Origin: Verrucomicrobia bacterium UBA6775
Lineage (GTDB): Bacteria > Verrucomicrobiota > Verrucomicrobiia > Limisphaerales > UBA1096
Length of the DNA: 10,949 nt
NCBI GenBank assembly: GCA_002453165.1
Contig: DKGH01000244.1
Coordinates: forward strand, 1-10,949
Direction: 5' to 3'
How positions within the stretch are numbered: position 1 is the stretch's first letter; each line of letters begins with the position of its first letter. Made by a program: the position numbers and the translations under genes. Below the pieces are notes generated by a model, which ran no database searches, was not told the DNA's origin, and saw nothing but the letters and a program-made list of their open reading frames with translations. Shown here piece after piece: positions 1 to 5,635 of the stretch.

Positions 1-15
1 TCAAGGGTGGAGAAG

Positions 16-60
16 TGGAGCGGGTGAAGGGAATCGAACCCTCACATAGAGCTTGTAGGG
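16..60 (-). tRNA. tRNA-Gly-like 3' half (fragment)
   Basis: Read on the minus strand this is the 3' half of a tRNA. It has a T arm with loop TTCGATT (32-38) between GAGGG and CCCTT, then the acceptor 3' strand CACCCGC (20-26), discriminator T (19) and CCA (16-18). CACCCGC with U73 and CCA is typical of bacterial tRNA-Gly, whose 5' strand would be GCGGGTG. Similarity continues through a short variable loop into an anticodon-loop-like CCCTACAAGCT, which differs from the usual CCTTCCAAGCT. No D arm or GCGGGTG strand exists upstream, so the gene is not complete. A duplicated 3' tRNA half is what a tRNA-targeting integrase leaves at one end of an integrated element; that reading is inference. A degenerate tRNA relic is the alternative. 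Confidence 0.6.
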
Positions 61-64
61 CAGC

Positions 65-124
65 GATTTTGGCAAATTTTGTTTGAGGCCAAATCCATTC
101 ACGCGTGAAACCCCTGCCAAAATC
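65..124. repeat. Inverted repeat, 10-bp arms
   Basis: GATTTTGGCA (65-74) and TGCCAAAATC (115-124) are perfect reverse complements separated by 40 bases. The right arm runs straight on into a purine/pyrimidine-biased stretch (124-147) that imperfectly mirrors 1-17 (TCAAGGGTGGAGAAGTG). Together 1-17 plus 65-74 approximate the reverse complement of 115-147, as if the tRNA-Gly fragment had been inserted into the left arm of a longer hairpin. The polypurine part is low in complexity, so only the 10-bp core is firm. Confidence 0.5.
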
Positions 125-169
125 ACTTCCCCCCTCCTCCCTCTTGAATGCAAAACTAGGAGTTAAAAA

Positions 170-193
170 AGTTGTAACCCTAAGTTGTAACCC
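170..193. repeat. Direct repeat AGTTGTAACCC x2, 13-bp period
   Basis: AGTTGTAACCC occurs at 170-180 and again at 183-193, separated by TA. Closely spaced direct repeats about 10 bp long next to a tRNA-derived site are the usual form of integrase arm-type binding sites. They could equally be operator half-sites for a lost gene. Confidence 0.5.
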
Positions 194-320
194 GACTGGG
201 TAAAATGGGATTAAACCTGATCAGATCTGATTAACTTGAAATGTGAAGTAAAACCTTACCCGTAAGTCTGGATCCGGCATGATCACTCGAGATTAAAACG
301 GATCGAACGATCTTTTCGAG

Positions 321-359
321 TTCGGAGGCCAGCGCTCTATCCAATTGAGCTACGCGCGC
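321..359 (-). tRNA. tRNA-Arg(CCG)-like 5' half (fragment)
   Basis: On the minus strand a normal tRNA begins at 359: acceptor GCGCGCG (359-353), TA, D arm GCTC-AATTGGATA-GAGC (350-334), G26, anticodon stem CTGGC (332-328) and loop CTCCGAA (327-321) with anticodon CCG at 325-323. The next five bases should be GCCAG but are CTCGA. No matching T arm or CGCGCGC strand follows in the remaining 320 bases. Its conceptual translation contains RVAQLDRALASE, a well-known spurious peptide from tRNA-Arg genes, whose usual continuation is lost. So the 5' half is intact to the end of the anticodon loop and then replaced. It is unlikely to yield a functional tRNA from this locus. Confidence 0.75.
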
Positions 360-564
360 ATGACGCTGTATTCGAACAGCGAACGCCTCCTGTGCCCCAA
401 AGAGGCCGGCGGATACTACGCGCTTGGCAAAAGAGATCGCAAGCAAATCCGCTGTATCGGCTCTTCACCGACAACGCGGGCCGCAAGCCGCAGATTATTT
501 CAAACTCCCCTTGGCCAAGCGCTTGGTTTAGGTTGCGCCTGCGTCCGGTTGCGGGCGGGGTTCG
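360..564. other. Intergenic region upstream of purN
   Basis: No gene is supported here. The region holds an imperfect hairpin GCTGT-ATTCGA-ACAGC (364-379) just upstream of the tRNA-Arg half, a near-copy of the iterated motif (CGCTTGGCAAAAG from 420), and one full copy of the iterated palindrome at 511-526. The purN promoter presumably lies here, but I see no convincing -35/-10 pair. A G-rich stretch (GGGCGGGG) ends a few bases before the purN ATG and may act as a weak ribosome-binding site. Confidence 0.5.
511..526 (+). repeat. Iterated palindrome copy 1 (intergenic)
   Basis: TTGGCCAAGCG (511-521) runs into CTTGG, so the 12-bp palindrome CCAAGCGCTTGG (515-526) is complete. This is the only exact copy outside a gene, lying about 40 bp upstream of purN. 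Confidence 0.8.
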
Positions 565-1170
565 ATGAGTGACAAGACCAAGATTGCCGTTTTGGGTTCC
601 GGCAAGGGATCCAATTTTGTCTCGCTGGCCAAGGCCTGTGAGGACGGCACGTTGTCGGCGGAAATCGTGCTGGTCGCGAGCGATGTCGGGGACGCCGGCA
701 TTCTGGAGCGAGCGAGAGAGTTTGGCCTGCCCGCCCGGTTCATCGATCCTGGGAAATTCCGAACCAAACTGGACGAGACCGCCGAGACCGCCTATGTGAA
801 TGCCCTGCACGAATCGGGCGCAGAATGGGTCGCGCTGGCCGGGTTCATGCGTATTTTAAAGGGTGATTTTCTGCGTGCATTCGAGCAAAAGGTCATTAAT
901 ATCCACCCCTCTTTGCTGCCGGCGTTTCCGGGACTGGAGGCTTGGAAGCAGGCGCACGAGTACGGGGTCAGGGTGACCGGATGCACGGTTCACTTGGTGG
1001 ATCACGGCATCGATACCGGCCCAATCCTCGCGCAGGGCGTGGTGCCCGTGCTGGAGGAGGACACCCCGGAGACACTCCACCGGCGCATCCAGGAAGAGGA
1101 ACACGTGCTTTATCCGCGGACGCTCGCCCGCCTGTTTAACGGCGAGATTCGCATCGGCCAACCTGTTTAG
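565..1170 (+). CDS. purN: Phosphoribosylglycinamide formyltransferase (GART)
   Basis: The 201-residue protein transfers the formyl group of 10-formyltetrahydrofolate to glycinamide ribonucleotide, the third step of cytosolic de novo purine synthesis. The length is normal for PurN. The phosphate-binding loop GSGKGSN is at residues 11-17 near the N-terminus. The active-site segment INIHPSLLPAFPG (111-123) supplies the catalytic Asn112 and His114. HLVDHGIDTGPIL (143-155) carries the third catalytic residue, Asp150, at the E. coli His137/Asp144 spacing. The ATG at 565 gives a standard N-terminus and follows a G-rich stretch. Downstream, a 42-codon ORF starts 6 bases after the stop and leads into hisG, suggesting one transcript. 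Assignment is by direct motif recognition. Confidence 0.96.
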   Translation: MSDKTKIAVLGSGKGSNFVSLAKACEDGTLSAEIVLVASDVGDAGILERAREFGLPARFIDPGKFRTKLDETAETAYVNALHESGAEWVALAGFMRILKGDFLRAFEQKVINIHPSLLPAFPGLEAWKQAHEYGVRVTGCTVHLVDHGIDTGPILAQGVVPVLEEDTPETLHRRIQEEEHVLYPRTLARLFNGEIRIGQPV

Positions 1171-1176
1171 GAGCCA

Positions 1177-1305
1177 ATGAAATTGAACATTAAACTGCCG
1201 CGCAGGACATGGCGATTCAACCCGGCCACCCGGGTGAAGGAATCGGCCAAGCGTTATTCCCGTGCACAGTCCAAGCGGGCGGTGCGGCGGCAAATCAATG
1301 AGTAA
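1177..1305 (+). CDS. Small basic hypothetical protein (42 aa)
   Basis: The ORF starts ATG-AAA-TTG-AAC six bases after purN and ends TAA inside the first codons of hisG (ATGAGTAA, 8-base overlap). The product begins MKLNIKLPRRTWRFNPAT and ends KRAVRRQINE. It is rich in Arg and Lys, with few acidic residues and no membrane segment, so nucleic-acid or ribosome binding is possible, but I do not recognise the family. AGGAG (1169-1173) lies only 3 bases before the ATG, closer than usual. Exact packing between purN and hisG, and a start-stop overlap suited to translational coupling, argue that it is real. It could be a leader ORF that feeds ribosomes to hisG. It contains a 9-base core (GGCCAAGCG, 1245-1253) of the iterated motif. 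Confidence 0.6.
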   Translation: MKLNIKLPRRTWRFNPATRVKESAKRYSRAQSKRAVRRQINE

Positions 1306-2179
1306 AAAGAAAGTCATACGATTTGGACTGCCCAAGGGCAGTCTCGAGAAGCCGACCATCGAGAAGATGGCCAAGGCGGGTTTCAACGTCCGCAGCAGTG
1401 CCCGTTCGCTTGTACCCTACGTGGACGATCCCGAAATCGAGGTGCGCCTCATCCGGGCGCAGGAGATCAGCCGCTACGTCGAGCTGGGATACCTCGACTG
1501 CGGCATCACCGGACTGGACTGGGTGATGGAGAACGGCTCCAAGGTGCATGAGGTGACCGAGCTGCTGTTCAGCCGCGCCACCCGCCGCCCCGCTCGCTGG
1601 GTGTTGTGCGTACCGGAGGAATCACCCGTGAAGAGCGTCAAGGGGCTGAACGGCAAACGCATCGCCACCGAGGTCGTAAACCTCACGAAAAAGTACCTCC
1701 GGAAAAACGGGGTCAAGGCGAACGTCGAGTTTTCATGGGGCGCCACCGAGGTTAAAGCCCGCGAACTGGTGGACGCCATTGTCGAGGTGACCGAGACCGG
1801 TTCCAGCCTTGCGGCCAACAACCTGCGCATCGTCGACGAGTTGCTTTCCTCCACCCCGCGGCTCATCGCCAACCGCGATACGTGGAAAAACGACTGGAAA
1901 CGGAAGAAGATCGAGACCGTAGCCATGCTCCTTCGCGGGGCACTCGACGCCGAGACCAAGGTCGGGATGAAGTTCAACATTGAGGAAAAAAACCTCTCAA
2001 AGGTGTTGAAAAAGCTCCCAGCCTTGCGTAATCCAACCGTTTCCGGCTTGAGCGGCAGCGGCTGGGTGGCGGTGGAGACCGTCATTGAGGAGGCTGTCGC
2101 CCGGGAAATCATTCCCGTGCTGAAGAGCGCCGGAGCCGAGGGCATCATCGAGTATCCCCTCAACAAGGTCGTACACTGA
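1298..2179 (+). CDS. hisG: ATP phosphoribosyltransferase, long (HisG_L) form
   Basis: HisG condenses ATP with PRPP to give phosphoribosyl-ATP, the first committed step of histidine synthesis. The 293-residue length identifies the long form, which carries a C-terminal ACT-like regulatory domain and needs no HisZ. The N-terminus MSKKKVIRFGLPKGSLEKPT is typical. YVELGYLDCGITGLDWV matches the periplasmic-binding-like catalytic fold. VEVTETGSSLAANNLR is the PRPP-binding loop, and the last roughly 75 residues (from KVGMKFNIEEKNL) form the regulatory domain, implying histidine feedback inhibition. ATG 1298 is chosen over an in-frame GTG at 1262 because the 12 extra residues would overlap the upstream small ORF and do not resemble HisG. 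No hairpin terminator follows; only a run of seven T lies just after the stop. Confidence 0.96.
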   Translation: MSKKKVIRFGLPKGSLEKPTIEKMAKAGFNVRSSARSLVPYVDDPEIEVRLIRAQEISRYVELGYLDCGITGLDWVMENGSKVHEVTELLFSRATRRPARWVLCVPEESPVKSVKGLNGKRIATEVVNLTKKYLRKNGVKANVEFSWGATEVKARELVDAIVEVTETGSSLAANNLRIVDELLSSTPRLIANRDTWKNDWKRKKIETVAMLLRGALDAETKVGMKFNIEEKNLSKVLKKLPALRNPTVSGLSGSGWVAVETVIEEAVAREIIPVLKSAGAEGIIEYPLNKVVH

Positions 2180-2218
2180 TTTTTTTAAACCACTCGAAAA
2201 CAAAGTAACGAAGCATAT

Positions 2219-2320
2219 ATGGGCTCACTGAAGAAACGCCGGAAAGCGAAGATCAACAAGCACAAGCGCAAAAAGAAATCACGCGCCAATCGTCATAAGA
2301 AGCGTACCTGGCAGAAATAA
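2219..2320 (+). CDS. AURKAIP1/COX24-domain small ribosomal protein (bS22-like)
   Basis: The 33-codon gene begins MGSLKKRRKAKINKHKRKKK and ends RHKKRTWQK. MGS-KKRRK...HKRKK...RHKKR is the signature of bacterial AURKAIP1/COX24-domain proteins, related to mitochondrial mS38 and similar to the 33-residue mycobacterial bS22, an rRNA-binding protein of the small subunit. More than half of the residues are Lys, Arg or His. It is 39 bases downstream of hisG, with no clear Shine-Dalgarno (AACGAAGCAT precedes ATATG), as is common in lineages that rely little on it. Genes this short are often missed. Family recognition is from memory of the pattern. A shadow ORF is unlikely given the composition and start. 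Confidence 0.85.
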   Translation: MGSLKKRRKAKINKHKRKKKSRANRHKKRTWQK

Positions 2321-2415
2321 TCTGTCAGGCTAACGCCGCCGCCGCTCCGGCTGCCGGCTCGAGTTTCCACCTCGGTTGTCTTGGCCGGGCGTGGAGTGTC
2401 GGGCGGCCCCCTCCC

Positions 2416-4242
2416 GTGAAACGCGGTCTCCATACGAAACTCACCATCGGACTCGCCCTGCTCTGGGCCGGGGCCGGTTGCACCACTGTGCCCAAGGCGG
2501 CACCGCGTCCCGGTGTGCCCTCCGGCATCGAGGGACAAAATCTCGAGGAACTCGAGGAACCTAAGGACAAGGCATTCCGCTCTCGGGTCGAGGGACTGAC
2601 CCACTATCTCACCAGCCGCAGTTATGAGTTCCGTGGAAAACCGGACGACTCGCTCAAGCACCTTGAGGCCGCCGCCAAGGCCGATCCCGAGCAGGAATCG
2701 GTCGTCATCCTGACCGCGCGGCGTTATCTCCAAAAGAAAAAGACCGACAAGGCGATCGAGGTGTTGCGGCTTGGCCAAGCGGCCAACCCGGACGCCGTCG
2801 CCACCCACGAGTGGCTTGGCCTCGCCTACCAACAGGCCAACCAGCCGGCCGAAGCCATCGCGGCGTTCAAAACTGCCGTGGCACAGGGTCAGCCGACGCT
2901 GATCTCCATTCGCGGCCTGACCAATCTCCACTCCGCGGCCAAGCGCTTTGACGAGGCCTTCAAGGTCCTCGACACCGCGCTGACCAAGGACAAGCCGCAG
3001 TCGGAATTCTGGATCGGCATCGCCGACCTTTACCGGGACACCGGCCTCGCCGCAAAATCCAAGATCAGCGACATCAAAACCGGCATTATCGCTGCGCTCG
3101 ACAAGGCCGATGCCCTCAAGCCGGAAAGTCCACTGACTATCCATCGACTGGCCGACTACTATAAATTGTGGGGCGAAAACGAGAAGGCCATCCGGCTGTT
3201 CGTTTCGCTCATCGAGTTGAGTCCAAGCCTCGTCGGTGTGCGCGAACAACTCGCTGAACTGTATCTGCGAGAGGAAAAAACCGAGGACGCCACCAAGCAA
3301 CTCGAAGCCATCCTCCGCTCCCGGCCCACCAACGAGCGCGCCCTGTTCGTCCTCGGCGGTATCAAGCGCGACCTCGACAAACTCGACGAGGCGGCGGCTC
3401 ACTTCGAGACTGTCCTGAAGATCAACCCCAAGTTTGAGCCGGCCTACTACGAGTTGGCCAGCGTACAGTTGTTTCAGGACACACCCAAGAAAACCCTCGA
3501 GACTCTTCAAAAAGCCGACAAGCAGTTCAAGGCCACTTTCATCAACCGGTTTTATACCGGGCTGGCCCACAGCTCGCTGCACCAGTTTTCCCGCGCGATC
3601 GAAAACCTGCTCGAGGCCGAGGAACTCGCGCAGGCCGGTGAACAAAACCGGCTGACTCACTTTTTCTATTTTCAGCTCGGAGCCGCCTACGAGCGCAACC
3701 GCCAGTACGATACGGCCGCGAAGATTTTCAACAAGGCCATCGGGATGTCGCCGGAGTATCACAACGCGATGAACTACCTCGGCTATATGTGGGCGGACAT
3801 CAACCGCAACCTCGACGAGGCCGCCAGGCTGATCATCAAGGCCAACGAACTCGAACCGGACAACGCCGCCTATGTCGACAGCCTCGGCTGGCTGTACTTC
3901 CGGCAGGAAAAATTTGACGAGGCGCTCACCGAATTGTTGCGCGCCGCTGAACTGACCAAGGACGAGCCGGACTCGACCATCTTCGAGCACATTGGCGACG
4001 CACACCAAGCGCTTGGCCAAGCGGACAGGGCCAAGGCCGCCTGGCAGCGCGCCCACGAGTTGCTGGACGCCCAGTTGGAAAAGGTCAAGGCGCCGGACGC
4101 CTATCTATTCGAGCAGCTTGGCAACGTTCACCACAAACTTGGCCAAGCGGACGAGGCCAAGGATGCGTGGCAACGCTCCTACGAGATTACGCCGACCGAG
4201 TCGCTCCGCGAAAAACTGCACCCCGCCAAGAAGGAGGGTTGA
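2416..4242 (+). CDS. TPR-repeat lipoprotein (608 aa)
   Basis: A GTG start gives MKRGLHTKLTIGLALLWAGAGC: a basic n-region, a hydrophobic core and a Cys at residue 22 preceded by AGAG, which fits lipoprotein processing although the -3 residue is not the usual Leu. The mature part is nearly all tetratricopeptide repeats from about residue 50 to the end. Clear units include WLGLAYQQANQPAEAIAAF, LFVLGGIKRDLDKLDEAAAHF, YLGYMWADINRNLDEAARL and VDSLGWLYFRQEKFDEAL. The NYLGY / DSLGWLYF / EHIGDAHQALGQ series is characteristic of widely conserved envelope TPR lipoproteins thought to scaffold envelope complexes; the partner is unknown. Two near-identical units at the C-terminus (ALGQADRAKAAWQ, KLGQADEAKDAWQ) suggest a recent duplication. 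Its stop overlaps the start of the next gene. It carries three exact copies of the iterated motif. Confidence 0.9.
   Translation: MKRGLHTKLTIGLALLWAGAGCTTVPKAAPRPGVPSGIEGQNLEELEEPKDKAFRSRVEGLTHYLTSRSYEFRGKPDDSLKHLEAAAKADPEQESVVILTARRYLQKKKTDKAIEVLRLGQAANPDAVATHEWLGLAYQQANQPAEAIAAFKTAVAQGQPTLISIRGLTNLHSAAKRFDEAFKVLDTALTKDKPQSEFWIGIADLYRDTGLAAKSKISDIKTGIIAALDKADALKPESPLTIHRLADYYKLWGENEKAIRLFVSLIELSPSLVGVREQLAELYLREEKTEDATKQLEAILRSRPTNERALFVLGGIKRDLDKLDEAAAHFETVLKINPKFEPAYYELASVQLFQDTPKKTLETLQKADKQFKATFINRFYTGLAHSSLHQFSRAIENLLEAEELAQAGEQNRLTHFFYFQLGAAYERNRQYDTAAKIFNKAIGMSPEYHNAMNYLGYMWADINRNLDEAARLIIKANELEPDNAAYVDSLGWLYFRQEKFDEALTELLRAAELTKDEPDSTIFEHIGDAHQALGQADRAKAAWQRAHELLDAQLEKVKAPDAYLFEQLGNVHHKLGQADEAKDAWQRSYEITPTESLREKLHPAKKEG
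2771..2781 (+). repeat. Iterated palindrome copy 2
   Basis: TTGGCCAAGCG lies in the TPR gene, read as CTT-GGC-CAA-GCG (Leu-Gly-Gln-Ala). The left flank GG instead of CG breaks the 14-bp palindrome by one base. Confidence 0.8.
4005..4023 (+). repeat. Iterated palindrome copy 3, double unit
   Basis: Both palindromes overlap here: CCAAGCGCTTGG (4005-4016) and CGCTTGGCCAAGCG (4010-4023). This is the most complete copy in the window, and its 11-mer reads on both strands. It is in the TPR gene, in the CTT-GGC-CAA-GCG phase. Confidence 0.85.
4139..4149 (+). repeat. Iterated palindrome copy 4
   Basis: TTGGCCAAGCG lies in the last TPR unit of the lipoprotein gene, again as Leu-Gly-Gln-Ala. Copies 3 and 4 sit at equivalent places of two similar repeats, so they may share an origin by duplication and are not fully independent. 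Confidence 0.8.
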
Positions 4243-4244
4243 TG
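4231..4244 (+). promoter_or_regulatory. Strong Shine-Dalgarno and TGATG stop-start overlap
   Basis: AAGGAGGG (4231-4238) precedes ATG 4242, which overlaps the TPR stop TGA (4240-4242). This decides the DUF2203 start and points to translational coupling. It is the best ribosome-binding site in the + strand genes of the window. Confidence 0.8.
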
Positions 4245-4625
4245 CCGTACCGCTTCAAAAAGCACTACACCCTGGCCGAGGCCCGGGCCATGCTGCCCAA
4301 GGTCTCCGGGTGGCTCGACGACCTCGCCCGCCTGCGGGAGGAACACGAAAAACTCAGCCAACGCGTTGCCAACCTCGTCAGCGCCCAGTCGGATGTCGGG
4401 GGCGAATCGGTGAACAACAGCCTCAAGGTGCTCTTTGCCATGCAGTCGATCTACGGGGCATTCAAACAGAATGACATCCAGCTCAAGGACGCCGAGCGTG
4501 GCCTCATCGATTTCCCCTCGCGCAGAGGCACGCGTGAGGTTTTTCTCTGCTGGGAAAAGGGCGAGGAGGACATCGGCCACTGGCACGAACTCGATGCTGG
4601 CTATGACGGGCGAGAGCCGTTATAG
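4242..4625 (+). CDS. DUF2203 family protein (127 aa)
   Basis: The product matches the DUF2203 pattern. It opens with YRFKKHYTLAEARAMLPKV, followed by a helical, probably coiled-coil segment (WLDDLARLREEHEKLSQRV) and a region ending NDIQLKDAERGLIDFP. It closes with the family signature REVFLCWEKGEEDIGHWHELDAGYDGREPL, split here into REVFLCWEKGEEDIGHW and HELDAGYDGREPL. The length is normal for the family. It has no signal peptide, so it is cytoplasmic; the biochemical function of the family is unknown to me. The conserved Cys, Trp and His residues near the C-terminus are all present. A longer in-frame start at 4167 lies inside the TPR gene and lacks a ribosome-binding site, so ATG 4242 is preferred. 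Confidence 0.85.
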   Translation: MPYRFKKHYTLAEARAMLPKVSGWLDDLARLREEHEKLSQRVANLVSAQSDVGGESVNNSLKVLFAMQSIYGAFKQNDIQLKDAERGLIDFPSRRGTREVFLCWEKGEEDIGHWHELDAGYDGREPL

Positions 4626-4637
4626 TCACACGCAGAA

Positions 4638-5057
4638 ATGAGTCAGAAATCAAACACCCCAGCGGAGTTGCGCCACGTCAAGAAACTCCGCATCCATCGG
4701 TTGAGCGGCGCGTGGATTTTCCTGATCGACTGGTTTTTCTTTGGCGTTAACGCCATCACCGCCGGCCTGGCAACGCCGGTCGTTTCCATTCTGGCCTTCC
4801 TCACCGGTGGCACCGGCGTGTTCCTGATTCAAAAACTGTTGAACAAGGATTCATTTGGGCAGGCGTTTTTGCGCGGGCTGATTGCAGGGGTGATGGCGGG
4901 AATCCCGTTCAGCATCGCCGGCACGGTGTACGGCGGTTGGGTGCTCGCCATGGCCGGTATGCGGCGGGAGGATCTTCCCGAGTTCCAGCCGCCAATCGAG
5001 GTTCAGGCGACCGTCGAGGATGCCCCCCGCCAGCGGGCAAGCAAGTCGTCCCACTGA
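4638..5057 (+). CDS. Small integral membrane protein, unknown function (139 aa)
   Basis: The start is 12 bases after the DUF2203 gene, so it is probably in the same operon, though there is no clear ribosome-binding site. The protein has a basic N-terminus (RHVKKLRIHR), then about three membrane segments: residues 24-44, 45-66 and 78-106. A polar tail (109-139) rich in Glu, Pro and Arg follows. The basic N-terminal residues suggest the N-terminus is cytoplasmic. I do not recognise the family. Glycine-rich helices with GxxxG-like spacing suggest helix packing rather than catalysis. Its last 55 bp overlap the 3' end of coaE on the other strand, so the two transcripts are complementary there. If the overlap is judged unlikely the gene could still be real, because the membrane part lies outside it. 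Confidence 0.75.
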   Translation: MSQKSNTPAELRHVKKLRIHRLSGAWIFLIDWFFFGVNAITAGLATPVVSILAFLTGGTGVFLIQKLLNKDSFGQAFLRGLIAGVMAGIPFSIAGTVYGGWVLAMAGMRREDLPEFQPPIEVQATVEDAPRQRASKSSH

Positions 5058-5620
5058 TCCGCGTGCGCGGAGACCGGCCCATCGGTCCATACCACGTGGT
5101 CGGCACGTTTCATTTTCTCCTCGGCAGACATCTGCGCGGCGATCCTCCGATCAATCTCCTCGTCGCTCCAGTCGCGCTGTCGCAGGCGTTCCCGCTGGGT
5201 CTCCGGCGAACAGGCCACGCAAACGATCCTGTCGAACGCCGCTTCGCTGCCGGTCTCGTAGAGCAGAGGGATGACGGCCACCCCAAGCACCACACCCTCC
5301 CCTGCCCATTGGTCGAGGTTGCCCAGCCAAGTCGCGCGAATGCGCGGGTGCAAAATATCCTCCAGCGTCCTTCGAGCTGCGTCGTCGCCAAAAACCAATT
5401 CGGCCACGCGCCCGCGATCGAGCGAGCCATCCGCCCCAAGCACCTCGTTCCCGAATGCCTCCGCGATGGCCTGCAGTGCGGGCTGGCCCAGTTCGACCAA
5501 CTCACGGGCGATCACGTCTGAATCAGAAATTTTCGCGCCGCGCTTGGCCAACAGCTCCGCCGCCGTGGACTTGCCCATCCCGATGCCACCTGTCAGGCCC
5601 AAACGAATCATCGCCGCCAT
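5003..5620 (-). CDS. coaE: Dephospho-CoA kinase
   Basis: CoaE phosphorylates the 3'-hydroxyl of the dephospho-CoA ribose with ATP, the last step of CoA synthesis in the cytoplasm. The 205-residue length is normal. The P-loop is GGIGMGKST (11-19), with Lys17 and Ser18. SDSDVIARE (32-40) is the family Asp motif after the P-loop, HPRIR (91-95) is conserved, and VIPLLYETG matches the usual PLLxE segment that contacts the substrate. ATG 5620 is preferred to ATG 5611 because GGGAGGG lies 6 bases upstream; it overlaps the upstream gene's stop as TAATG, indicating coupling. The 3' end overlaps the convergent membrane gene by 55 bp. One exact iterated-motif copy encodes Leu-Ala-Lys-Arg just after the P-loop. 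Confidence 0.95.
   Translation of the reverse strand: MAAMIRLGLTGGIGMGKSTAAELLAKRGAKISDSDVIARELVELGQPALQAIAEAFGNEVLGADGSLDRGRVAELVFGDDAARRTLEDILHPRIRATWLGNLDQWAGEGVVLGVAVIPLLYETGSEAAFDRIVCVACSPETQRERLRQRDWSDEEIDRRIAAQMSAEEKMKRADHVVWTDGPVSAHADQWDDLLARWRGASSTVA
5541..5551 (-). repeat. Iterated palindrome copy 5 (opposite orientation)
   Basis: On the minus strand TTGGCCAAGCG reads TTG-GCC-AAG-CGC in coaE. This is the only copy in the window that points solely in the minus direction; copy 3 is symmetrical. Confidence 0.8.
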
Positions 5621-5635
5621 TAAAAACCCTCCCTT
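5618..5635 (-). promoter_or_regulatory. coaE ribosome-binding site and TAATG coupling
   Basis: On the minus strand AAGGGAGGG (5635-5627) is followed by six bases and the coaE ATG at 5620-5618. The ATG shares its A with the stop TAA of the upstream dehydrogenase gene. The site lies inside the upstream coding sequence and fixes the coaE start. Confidence 0.75.

Larger units (their letters stand above)
61..320. other. Non-coding segment between two tRNA halves; possible attachment-site remnant
   Basis: No plausible gene lies here, and the segment is visibly more AT-rich than the genes to its right. It contains the inverted repeat 65-74/115-124 (GATTTTGGCA / TGCCAAAATC), an 11-base direct repeat at 170-180 and 183-193, a 12-bp palindrome ATCAGATCTGAT (220-231) and a small stem GATCG-AA-CGATC (301-312). 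It is bounded on the left by a tRNA 3' half and on the right by a tRNA 5' half, both broken at the anticodon loop. Tyrosine integrases often cross over in the anticodon loop and use short direct arm-type repeats, so a hybrid or decayed att site fits. No integrase gene is in the window. Confidence 0.35.

Noticed and set aside
16..147. 3' end of a tmRNA (ssrA)
   Set aside because: The acceptor and U73 fit tRNA-Gly and not the alanine-type tmRNA end, and no tag reading frame or tmRNA 5' end is seen.
16..359. One tRNA gene interrupted by an intron of about 260 bases
   Set aside because: The acceptor strands GCGCGCG and CACCCGC mismatch at two positions, the anticodon stem CTGGC finds no GCCAG partner, and the halves resemble different tRNAs (Arg and Gly).
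364..379. GCTGT-N6-ACAGC as a LexA-type SOS box
   Set aside because: The spacer is 6 and not 8 bases as in the CTGT-N8-ACAG consensus, and no SOS gene is adjacent.
231..446. Minus-strand ORF containing RVAQLDRALASE
   Set aside because: The peptide is a translation of the tRNA-Arg 5' half; such spurious ORFs are well known.
1262..1297. GTG start extending hisG by 12 residues
   Set aside because: The extension overlaps the small upstream ORF and does not look like a HisG N-terminus; MSKKKVIRFGLPKG does.
2321..2415. Rho-independent terminator after the bS22-like gene
   Set aside because: The GC-rich stretch has short self-complementary parts but no clean hairpin followed by a T run.
2293..4056. 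587-codon minus-strand frame opposite the TPR gene
   Set aside because: It is a GC-driven shadow: the + frame has clear TPR repeats, and the minus product shows no recognisable domain or start context.
4167..4241. Longer start for the DUF2203 gene
   Set aside because: It lies within the TPR coding sequence, and the strong AAGGAGGG site points to ATG 4242.
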